From K189A clade bacterium (GTDB taxonomy: Bacteria > Pseudomonadota > Gammaproteobacteria > Pseudomonadales > Azotimanducaceae), in the NCBI GenBank assembly GCA_007571095.1, contig RKSB01000212.1, positions 1 to 16,442 on the forward strand: a stretch of 16,442 bases of DNA, read 5' to 3'. A program made the translations under genes and the position numbers. Below are positions 1 through 6,264 of this stretch, piece after piece (the first letter of the stretch is position 1; every line of letters starts with the position of its first letter). The notes under the pieces are model-generated. The model was not told the DNA's origin, did no database searches, and saw only the letters and a list, made by a program, of their open reading frames with translations.

Positions 1-1
1 C

Positions 2-1837
2 GGCCCCTGCATTCATCCCTATGCCGGTACCGGCAGACAATTCAGCTATGACCAGGCTGACTCCGAAAACGAATACTCGACGGCCGAAATTCGGTTCAGC
101 TCCAACTACAGTGGCCCGTTCAACTTCACGCTGGGTATCAACGCTTTTTCCAACGAAGCATCGAGCGACTACTATGTGGTCAGTAACGCACTGGATCTGG
201 TGACCAGCTTTGCGTCGCCCTTTTTCGGTGGTGCTCAGCTCTATCCGGGTTATTTCTCAAGCCAGACCAACGAACTGGAGTCAGAGGGGCAGGCTGTATT
301 CGGTGAGATCTATCTGGACCTCAGCGACAACTTCAAGCTGACGTTTGGCCTGAGATACAACAGTGATGAGAAGACGGTCAATGACAGCGGTATTCTCTAC
401 AATTCAGCCATTACGCCCGCCGGCATCTACCGGACTTCGGTCGCCCCCCTGCTGGGTGCAACCGCCGTGCCGGCTGTGGGTACGCTGGACGGTGACCTGC
501 TGAGGCTTTACAACAACGAAGAACAGATTGCTGCCCTTGAAACCGACCTGACCGCCGCCCTCACGACCATCGCCGGTGGCGGCTTGACGGACGTACAGCA
601 GGCTGGCTTGATTGCCGGCGCCTGGCTTCCCGCGCTGACTCGAGTACCTGTAGCCCCTGTGCCGGGCGAGGAAAGAATCCTGACCGGATCGCCCAATTCC
701 TTTGAATGGGAGGAGTACAGTGGGCGCGTCGGTTTTGACTGGAATGTTACGCCCAATTCACTGCTGTATGCCTTCTTTACCCAAGGGTACAAGCCTGGCG
801 GCTTCAACCCTCCGGTCAACGCCGCCTTTCAAAACACGACCGCCTTCGATTTTGATGCCGAGCAGGTACGGTCGATTGAAGGGGGCATCAAGAACACCTT
901 TCTGGATGGCGGTATTCTCCTCAACATCGGAGCCTTCGCCTATGACTATCAAGGTCTTCAGGCCACTCGCATCGTCAATAACTCGTCGATCAACGAAAAC
1001 ATAGACGCCCAGATCTTCGGTGTCGAGGTCGAGGTCTCATTCGATGTCATTCCCTGTCTGTCCGTTGACCTTGCCTATTCCTATCTGAACTCGGCCGTTG
1101 ACGGCTCTCGGTCGGTTGATCCTATTAACAGGACGGCCGGCGACCCAGCCTGGATATTGTTGCAGGACATTGACGCCGGATCGACGGTAGCCACCAACTA
1201 CATAGCCAGAATCGACGACCTGCTCCAGCTTACCCCAGTGATTGAGGGGGCTGCGGCTCTGGGTGTACCCACGACGATCCTTCCACAGGGCGGTGCCACT
1301 GTCACTTACTCCAACGGCATTCCGGTGTATGTATCCAGAAGCTATCTGGAGAACAGGGGAATCTACGCGACCATACCGCTGGTGGCAGGTGCTCGGGCGC
1401 AGGGTTTGCAGGCCCTCGGCTTGCCAACAGACAGCGTGTTTGCGACTTCGGATGGTATTCCGGTCGACCTTGACGGCAACGAACTGCCCAACTCGCCTGA
1501 GCATACTCTGAGGCTGGGTCTTACCTATACCTGGCAGTTGGCCGCCGCCGGCAGTCTGGCTCTGCGTTGGGACTACTACTGGCAGAGTGAGTCCTATGCT
1601 CGCGAATTCAACACTCGTGGCGATGAGATTGATGCCTGGGCTCAGCACAATGTTTCGCTGACTTACAATGACAAGAGCGAGCGTTTGCAGGTTCGGCTGT
1701 GGGTTCGTAACCTCGCCGACGACAACAATGTGACCGGCAAGTACCTTACTTCGGATACTTCCGGTTTCTTTCGCAACTACTTCCTGACCGAGCCCCGCAT
1801 CTATGGTGCATCGGTTCGGTTTAACTTCGGTACCTGA
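2..1837 (+). CDS. TonB-dependent outer-membrane receptor, C-terminal part (5' end outside window)
   Basis: The frame is open from base 2 with no start, so the signal peptide, plug domain and first barrel strands lie upstream; 611 residues are visible. The protein has alternating aromatic/polar beta-strand segments typical of a TonB-dependent receptor barrel, such as 'FGLRYNSDEKTV', 'LLYAFFTQGYKPGGFNPP', 'LRLGLTYTW' and 'VRLWVRNLADDN', and ends in a strand near 'ASVRFNFGT'. The 'GYKPGGFN' and 'WVRNLADDN' signatures are common in the large receptor families of proteobacteria that take up siderophores, vitamin B12, glycans or other bulky ligands. Long loops, for example about residues 150-220 of the visible part, are probably extracellular. 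The ligand cannot be told from the barrel alone. A start inside the window (for example base 176) is not credible because homologous-looking barrel strands precede it. Family assignment is confident; substrate is unknown. Confidence 0.93.
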   Translation, partial: GPCIHPYAGTGRQFSYDQADSENEYSTAEIRFSSNYSGPFNFTLGINAFSNEASSDYYVVSNALDLVTSFASPFFGGAQLYPGYFSSQTNELESEGQAVFGEIYLDLSDNFKLTFGLRYNSDEKTVNDSGILYNSAITPAGIYRTSVAPLLGATAVPAVGTLDGDLLRLYNNEEQIAALETDLTAALTTIAGGGLTDVQQAGLIAGAWLPALTRVPVAPVPGEERILTGSPNSFEWEEYSGRVGFDWNVTPNSLLYAFFTQGYKPGGFNPPVNAAFQNTTAFDFDAEQVRSIEGGIKNTFLDGGILLNIGAFAYDYQGLQATRIVNNSSINENIDAQIFGVEVEVSFDVIPCLSVDLAYSYLNSAVDGSRSVDPINRTAGDPAWILLQDIDAGSTVATNYIARIDDLLQLTPVIEGAAALGVPTTILPQGGATVTYSNGIPVYVSRSYLENRGIYATIPLVAGARAQGLQALGLPTDSVFATSDGIPVDLDGNELPNSPEHTLRLGLTYTWQLAAAGSLALRWDYYWQSESYAREFNTRGDEIDAWAQHNVSLTYNDKSERLQVRLWVRNLADDNNVTGKYLTSDTSGFFRNYFLTEPRIYGASVRFNFGT

Positions 1838-1840
1838 CCC

Positions 1841-1942
1841 TCAAACATTCAAGCCGTCGGTTTTTGCTGACGGCTTGTCGTTGGACAAGGCTGAGTGGCG
1901 CGCTCACAGCTTTTTGGATAACACAGCCTGACAGTTCGCTTG
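1841..1942 (-). pseudogene. Relic A: decayed copy of the cobT-like gene 3' end
   Basis: Read on the minus strand, this stretch resembles the last ~35 codons of the intact cobT-like gene (end at 4449). It has 'CKRTV' where the gene has 'YKRAV', then 'HSAL.NDKPSAK' where the gene has 'HSLAALFDDKPPAK'. An in-frame TGA or a frameshift sits between the two parts, and a stretch corresponding to 'AGALV' is shortened. It shares that shortening with relic B, so A and B probably descend from one already damaged copy. It cannot be a functional gene. The left end lies 3 bases after the receptor stop codon. Confidence 0.6.
1851..1876. other. Stem-loop with T-rich loop just after the receptor gene
   Basis: AAGCCGTC (1851-1858) pairs perfectly with GACGGCTT (1869-1876). 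A G-C and a G-T pair extend the stem inward, leaving the loop TTTTTG. It starts 13 bases after the receptor stop codon. No T-run follows on either strand, so it is not a classical intrinsic terminator, although it could act as a weak one or as an mRNA 3'-end stabiliser. Equivalent hairpins occur at 2127-2146 and 4454-4475, in the other copies of the same sequence. Confidence 0.5.
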
Positions 1943-1961
1943 CAGGCATGAGCAGGCTGGA

Positions 1962-2167
1962 CTGGTTCACCAGCAGACCTCCAGAGTCAGCTCCCATTCG
2001 CCGCAACAAGCCCATCGCCAGATTCGGCCTTATGACTCCGCTGACGACGACTCAGGCTCGTATCCAGGGCGCGCCGGCTCGGCCTGACTTCGGCAGCGAC
2101 CCCGAAAACGTTTGAACCGTCTAAATCGCCGGCTTTTTTGCTGGCGGCTTGCCGTCGAACAGGGCTG
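1962..2167. repeat. Long direct repeat, left copy (flanks the R-M unit)
   Basis: The 206 bp here match 4265-4495 at roughly 90% by eye, starting CTGGTTCACCAGCAGACC and ending CGAACAGGGCTG. The right copy carries about 25-30 extra bases around 4357-4385. The two copies lie in the same orientation on either side of the restriction and methyltransferase genes. The right copy includes the last 15 codons and stop codon of the intact cobT-like gene plus ~180 bp beyond it, so the left copy is the duplicate of host sequence. No 15-35 bp terminal inverted repeats or transposase are visible. Confidence 0.85.
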
Positions 2168-2217
2168 AGTGGCACGCTCACAGCTTTTGTGGGTGATCAG
2201 ACGCGACAGCTCGCTTG
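2121..2217 (-). pseudogene. Relic B: decayed copy of the cobT-like gene 3' end
   Basis: The minus-strand reading gives 'NKRAVASDHPQKL', then an in-frame TGA, then 'HSALFDGKPPAKKPAI' and a stop. The intact gene has 'YKRAVTLNHPEQL', 'AGALV' and 'HSLAALFDDKPPAKRPAV'. Homology to the C-terminus of a CobT-type protein is therefore clear, with loss of the 'AGALV' segment and a stop codon. The last ~15 codons (2121-2167) are almost identical to the intact gene, while 2168-2217 is only about two-thirds identical. That break coincides with the end of the long direct repeat and suggests partial gene conversion. Confidence 0.7.
2127..2146. other. Stem-loop in left repeat copy (T-loop)
   Basis: CGCCGGC (2127-2133) pairs with GCTGGCG (2140-2146) through seven pairs including one G-T, around a TTTTTT loop. 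The hairpin is positionally equivalent to those at 1851-1876 and 4454-4475, and the stem bases differ between copies while pairing is kept. It falls inside the relic C-terminal codons. Confidence 0.45.
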
Positions 2218-2272
2218 TTGAGTGCTACTTAATTGTTGCGCGATTGTTTTGTTTGTACCCTGAAACACTTTA

Positions 2273-3196
2273 TCAAAACAAGTTGCTCTGATCGGGTGAT
2301 TCGTTTACAGAAACTCCTATATCTACCCCGTATTTCTCCTTGACGGATTTTTTGAAATCCAGGAGCGCGCTTTCGTGGTTTTTAAGAAACCAGGCGATGT
2401 GATTTCGAAGATATTCATCTCGAATTCTGGGGTCTCTGAGGTCATTAGGTACCCTCTTTAACCTCTCGTCAAAACTATCGAAGCCTTCAAACGGTTCTTC
2501 AAGTCGCTCTTTTATCATCTCAACATATTCGGGGTTAAGCTCAAAGCCAATACCCTTGCGATTCAATTGCTGGCAGACCCTTAGAGTCGTGCCGCTACCA
2601 GAAAAAGGGTCCAATACCACATCTCCCGAATCACTTGATGCCAGGATCATCCTCTCGATAAGTCCTTCCGGTTTTTGAGTCGGATGATTCTGTCGATTGG
2701 GGTTGCAGTAGTGCACATGCGAAAACTGCCAGACATCCCCCGGATTGGCACCACGCATATTATTTCTGGTCCTGTAGAACTTTTGAGGCACCCTTACGCT
2801 GTCCAGGTTGAACTTATAGTTCTCGGTCTTTGTGAACACCAATATGTCATCGTGTCTCGGAGAGAAAGCCATGGTCTTTCCCAGCCCTTGCGTGTAGTGC
2901 CATGTGATCCAACTGTGGAAAAAAAGCCCCAACTCTCGATCCAGGATATCGTAAAGATAGGAGATGAACCTCACACCCATGAATACATAAATCGTTCCGT
3001 CAGGCTTAAGAACACGTCGAGCCTCCTCAAGCCAGCTCCTGGTAAACTCGATATATTCGTCAAAGCCCTTCAGGTCGTGGTTGTTACCGTAATCCTTGCC
3101 GAGGTTATAAGGAGGATCGGCGACAATCAGGTTTATCGATTCATCCTCGACTCCATCAAAAAGCCGGACAGCGTCTCCGCATCTTATGTCAGCCAT
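2273..3196 (-). CDS. Beta-class site-specific DNA amino-methyltransferase of a type II R-M system
   Basis: The 307-residue protein has catalytic motif IV 'DPPYNLG' at residues 27-33 and the SAM-binding 'LDPFSGSGTT' (motif I) at about 195-204, with 'HPTQKP' before it at about 171. The order IV before I defines the beta class; DPPY suggests N6-adenine, though N4-cytosine is not excluded. The middle region ('FSPRHDDILVFTK', 'NNMRGANPGDVWQFSH') is the target-recognition zone typical of type II enzymes. The ATG at 3196 was chosen. A TTG at 3214 would overlap the endonuclease gene by 13 bases, whereas the ATG sits 5 bases after its TAG with an AGG just upstream, so the two genes are probably translationally coupled. 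It should protect the host from the partner nuclease. The gene is clearly AT-richer than its surroundings. Recognition sequence cannot be read from the protein by eye. Confidence 0.93.
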   Translation of the reverse strand: MADIRCGDAVRLFDGVEDESINLIVADPPYNLGKDYGNNHDLKGFDEYIEFTRSWLEEARRVLKPDGTIYVFMGVRFISYLYDILDRELGLFFHSWITWHYTQGLGKTMAFSPRHDDILVFTKTENYKFNLDSVRVPQKFYRTRNNMRGANPGDVWQFSHVHYCNPNRQNHPTQKPEGLIERMILASSDSGDVVLDPFSGSGTTLRVCQQLNRKGIGFELNPEYVEMIKERLEEPFEGFDSFDERLKRVPNDLRDPRIRDEYLRNHIAWFLKNHESALLDFKKSVKEKYGVDIGVSVNESPDQSNLF

Positions 3197-3201
3197 GTTG
3201 C

Positions 3202-3969
3202 CTATTTGATCCAATTGTTTTGATGCGCATATTCAAGCCATTGCTCAAAACCTTTTCTTGAGGCAATGAACTTACGATCCAGAAGCTTGCAAAACTCCCA
3301 GGTTGTTCGCTTTTGATATGAAACATAGTGAATGTCTTTTACTTGTATCTGGCCGGTTCCTAACGCGGGATTGTAACTGAGGTCTGAATCTCCCAAAAAC
3401 TTCAAATCGTAGGCATTGAAATCCACAACCTTCATAACACCCATCATCATTGATGTTTCTTCGTCCCTGCTACTATAAACCCGGTGCTTTATAGAGAGAA
3501 CAATGAAGATGTAGTCGGGGTCCTGGACATACGCCGACCTTATTCGAGCAAAGGAGGTAATGTTCGGGGACTTGCCACTGTTGGGTATATCTCTTGAAGT
3601 TGTTTTAACGTCAAGGTTCCCTGTAACCACACTACTTGGGCGACGCACTTTACGAAATTGCAAAATCACATCGGCCATATTGAGGCGTCCTCCAGCCTCG
3701 ACATTTATCAGATCATATTTGTTTTCACCGTCCTTGAGGCACTCGGCAAAAATTTCATACGTCCAGGCCTCGACAAAAGGCCCAGCAATCTTGTTGACAT
3801 TCTCCATTGGAATCCCGAGTTTAAGATTGGTGTTAATCACGATTTTGTTTCGACCGCTGTCTATGGCCTCTCTCATAATTTCCCCCAACGAACTGATCAC
3901 AAAATCTGAGCAATCCTGATAGTCCTCGCTCTCCAAGGGTTCCCTCAAATCAAGTTCGTCGTAAGTCAT
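3202..3969 (-). CDS. Putative type II restriction endonuclease (PD-(D/E)XK-like), partner of the methyltransferase
   Basis: The assignment rests first on context: a 255-residue gene immediately upstream of, and co-directional with, a lone type II methyltransferase, in an AT-rich island. The sequence supports it. A nuclease-like core is visible, with D100 in 'RLNMADVIL' followed by 'NLDVKTTSRD', which gives the D-x-K element D120-V-K122. E68 and E72 in the helix 'FVEAWTYEIFAE' could complete the metal site. After it come a conserved-looking 'GKSPNITSFARIRSAY' and a hydrophobic strand 'YIFIVLSI'. The length is typical of orthodox type II enzymes. I do not recognise a named prototype, so no cut site is proposed. 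The start ATG has an excellent Shine-Dalgarno sequence (AAGGAGG, 5-base spacer). The endonuclease gene comes first and no control-protein gene is evident. An alternative is another DNA-acting protein of the same R-M locus. Confidence 0.75.
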   Translation of the reverse strand: MTYDELDLREPLESEDYQDCSDFVISSLGEIMREAIDSGRNKIVINTNLKLGIPMENVNKIAGPFVEAWTYEIFAECLKDGENKYDLINVEAGGRLNMADVILQFRKVRRPSSVVTGNLDVKTTSRDIPNSGKSPNITSFARIRSAYVQDPDYIFIVLSIKHRVYSSRDEETSMMMGVMKVVDFNAYDLKFLGDSDLSYNPALGTGQIQVKDIHYVSYQKRTTWEFCKLLDRKFIASRKGFEQWLEYAHQNNWIK

Positions 3970-4264
3970 ACCAGCCTCCTTCCAGATTCAAGCACCCATT
4001 AGCAACCACTGTTTCCTTGAATTTGTGAAGCAATGTCTACGTCCATTAAATTAATTCGCCAAGGCGTTTCGTCCTCTTAGCCAGAATAAGCGTCTTGAAG
4101 CCTTTTGAATTGAGAGATTTGCCCGATGCCAACAGGGATTCGTGCTACGTGCATGTAAATCGAAGGAGAAATTCATTGATTTGGTTATGCTGCAGGCCAG
4201 CACAACGCAAGTTCGTGTTTTCCGGCATTCAAACAGATCGAATTTTGATTGGCTCCAACTAGCC
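3970..4264. other. AT-rich leader of the R-M unit, no confident gene
   Basis: This stretch lies between the endonuclease start and the right direct repeat and is about 40% G+C in the sampled row 4021-4080. It should hold the R-M promoter, but I find no convincing -35/-10 pair. On the minus strand a 32-codon open stretch (4144-4046) ends in a TAA overlapping an ATG that opens a 15-codon frame (4046-3999). Both are too short to call as genes and may be remnants or small leader ORFs. A separate 41-codon minus-strand frame (4176-4051) has no ribosome binding site. Confidence 0.5.
3975..3981 (-). promoter_or_regulatory. Strong ribosome binding site of the endonuclease gene
   Basis: The minus strand reads AAGGAGG, five bases before the ATG at 3969. 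It is the best Shine-Dalgarno sequence in the window and fixes the endonuclease start. The methyltransferase downstream has only a weak site. Confidence 0.75.
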
Positions 4265-4495
4265 CTGGTTCACCAGCAGACCTCCAGAGCCAGCTCCCAC
4301 TCGCCGCAACAAGCCCATCGCCAGGTTCGGCTTTATGACTCCGCTGACGACGACACAGATTCGCGCCGACTGCCTGACTTAAGGCTCCGTATCCGGGCCC
4401 GCCGGCTCGGCCTGACTTCGGCAGCTAACCCGCAAACGCTTGAACCGTCTAAACCGCCGGCCTTTTTGCTGGCGGCTTGTCGTCGAACAGGGCTG
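4265..4495. repeat. Long direct repeat, right copy (contains the true 3' end of the cobT-like gene)
   Basis: This is the partner of 1962-2167 in the same orientation, about 231 bp long because of an insertion around 4357-4385. It overlaps the last 15 codons and the stop codon of the intact minus-strand cobT-like gene. That identifies it as the original host sequence and the left copy as the duplicate. The bases just outside the repeat (before 4265 and after 4495) do not match the left flank closely. Confidence 0.85.
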
Positions 4496-6248
4496 CCAGC
4501 GAGTGAACGAGGGCACCCGCCAACTGTTCTGGATGGTTAAGCGTGACAGCCCGTTTGTAGTGGTGGGTCACATCATGGCCAATGCCGATGGCGACCAGTT
4601 CAACCTTGCTGTGTTGTTCGATCTGATCAATGGCGTACTGCAAGTGCTCTTCCAGATAATTGGAGGCATTGACCAGCAGGGTGGAGTTGTCCACCGGCAG
4701 GCCGTCAGAAATCACCATCAGTATCTTTCGATCCTCGGGTCTTTGTACCAGCCGGTTGTAAGCCCAGATCAGGGCTTCTCCGTCGATGTTCTCCTTGAGC
4801 AATTCTTCGCGCAGCATCAGCCCGAGGTGGCAATGCGCGCGCCGCCAGTTGTCGTCGGCGTTCTTGTAGATGACGTGGCGGAGATCATTCAACCGTCCTG
4901 GTCTGGGAGGTTTGCCATTGGCCATCCAGGCTTCGCGCGACCGACCGCCGCGCCAGGCCCGAGTCGTGAAGCCGAGAATTTCTACCTTGACCGCGCACCG
5001 CTCAAGCGTTCGCCCGAGAATATCGGCGCACATGGCCGCCGTTGTGATAGACCGACCGCGCATTGAGCCCGAACTGTCGATCAACAGAGTGACCAGTGTG
5101 TTGCGAAATCGAGTCTCGATCTCTCGCTTGAAGATCAGGTTGTTCTGAGGATCGGCAACAAGATTGGCGAGCCTTGACGGGTTTATCGCCCCTTCCTCCT
5201 GGTCAAACAGCCAACTGCGTTTCTGTTTCGCCATCAACTGACGTTGCAACCGGTTGGCCAGCCTGCCTGTTCCTTGAGAGAGCTTTTTCAGACCCTCGGA
5301 CAGCTGCTTGTACAGCTTGCGGATTTCGTGAAGGTCATGGAGGTCTTCGGCTCGAACCTCCTCGTCAAACTTTCGAGTGTAGATTCGGTAATGGGGGCTG
5401 TCTCGAATCATTCCTCGCTTGTCCAGCCCGCCACTCTCTCCGGCCTCTGATGCCTCTTCATTCGCCGAGTCGTCTTGTAGTGCGTGCCTTGAGTCGAGCC
5501 CCTGTTCGCTTTCGTCAAGTTCGCCGTCAGCAGAATCGGACTGTTCGGCCTCAAAATCTTCTTCGGCCTGTTGGTCGCTCGCACTGTCGGGCGAGCTGTC
5601 CTCGCTCGAATCGGTATCGGATTCCAATTCGATCGATCTATCCGAGTCAAGTCCCAGTGCTTGTGCGATCTTCAGACAGAGGTCTGCGAAGGCTTCCTGT
5701 TCGTAGAGATTGTCGGCCAGCGAGTCGAGCAGACTGCCCGCTTTTGCCTCTATCGGATCACGCCAGTCCCAAAGCAGCCCCTGCGCACTCGGCGGCAACT
5801 GCCTGTTCGGGTTCAAACGTTCCCGAATCAGAAGAGGAATCGCAACCGCCAGGCTATCGGCCGGCTCTCTCAAGTCGGTGCTCAGGTTTTTGCAGTCATT
5901 CTCCAGCATAGTGTCGAGATTGCGGCCAACACCCGCCATTTTCTGAACGCCTATGCTGTAGAGGCGCGCCTCTTCGCTGTTGCGAATGATTTTCGTAACA
6001 GTCGGATTGCGATCCCATTCAGCTTGCCGGCCGGCATCAGAGTAGCGATGCCGAAGTGCGTACAGGTCGGCTCGGCCACGGGCTCGCCGAATCTCCTGAA
6101 TGTCGGCTGTCGGCAGTGGCAGACAGCCCCGCTTGTTTTTGTCGGAGAAATCAGCCTCCAGATTTTCGTCTGCGGCGATGGCCCGCATGGTCGACAGGGT
6201 AGCTCGTTTGTAGCTCTCCTGAAAGCTTTCCCGGTCGAAAAAGGACAC
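4449..6248 (-). CDS. cobT: CobT-like VWA-domain protein (cobaltochelatase CobT family)
   Basis: The 599-residue protein has the full CobT architecture. An N-terminal CobT domain opens with 'YKRATLSTMRAIA' (residues 13-25). A very acidic Ser/Asp/Glu-rich linker spans about 207-272. A C-terminal von Willebrand A domain carries the MIDAS motif 'DSSGS' (391-395), with 'MVISDGLP' near 511-518 and the CobT-typical tail 'AIGIGHDV..YKRAV....EQLAGAL'. In cobaltochelatase, CobT pairs with the AAA+ protein CobS to drive Co2+ insertion by CobN, in the cytoplasm. Here cobS lies 16 bases upstream, but no cobN is present in the window. The start is a GTG with a mediocre ribosome site; no earlier in-frame start fits the spacing. 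Its last codons lie in the direct repeat flanking the R-M island, and two degenerate copies of this end lie at 1841-2217. Family membership is firm; the true client complex is inferred. Confidence 0.92.
   Translation of the reverse strand: MSFFDRESFQESYKRATLSTMRAIAADENLEADFSDKNKRGCLPLPTADIQEIRRARGRADLYALRHRYSDAGRQAEWDRNPTVTKIIRNSEEARLYSIGVQKMAGVGRNLDTMLENDCKNLSTDLREPADSLAVAIPLLIRERLNPNRQLPPSAQGLLWDWRDPIEAKAGSLLDSLADNLYEQEAFADLCLKIAQALGLDSDRSIELESDTDSSEDSSPDSASDQQAEEDFEAEQSDSADGELDESEQGLDSRHALQDDSANEEASEAGESGGLDKRGMIRDSPHYRIYTRKFDEEVRAEDLHDLHEIRKLYKQLSEGLKKLSQGTGRLANRLQRQLMAKQKRSWLFDQEEGAINPSRLANLVADPQNNLIFKREIETRFRNTLVTLLIDSSGSMRGRSITTAAMCADILGRTLERCAVKVEILGFTTRAWRGGRSREAWMANGKPPRPGRLNDLRHVIYKNADDNWRRAHCHLGLMLREELLKENIDGEALIWAYNRLVQRPEDRKILMVISDGLPVDNSTLLVNASNYLEEHLQYAIDQIEQHSKVELVAIGIGHDVTHHYKRAVTLNHPEQLAGALVHSLAALFDDKPPAKRPAV
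4454..4475. terminator. Stem-loop at the 3' end of the cobT-like gene
   Basis: CCGCCGGC (4454-4461) pairs with GCTGGCGG (4468-4475), eight pairs with one G-T in the plus-strand reading, around a six-base loop. It lies within the final codons of the minus-strand gene. On the minus strand it is followed by TTTAG, a very short T-run that includes the stop codon. A weak transcription terminator is possible, but a structure shared by the three copies for another reason is equally possible. Confidence 0.35.
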
Positions 6249-6264
6249 CTCGACTTGCAGAGCC

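Noticed and set aside
2675..3223. 182-codon plus-strand frame opposite the methyltransferase
   Set aside because: The methyltransferase motifs are unambiguous on the other strand and this frame resembles nothing.
3982..4060. Promoter for the R-M unit (TTGGCG with TAGACA at 17 bases)
   Set aside because: The -10 box matches only 3 of 6 consensus positions, so it is not distinguishable from background in AT-rich DNA.
4142..4540. 132-codon plus-strand frame
   Set aside because: It begins at a GTG without a ribosome site, runs through the direct repeat and the antisense of the cobT-like gene, and is not kept open in the left repeat copy.
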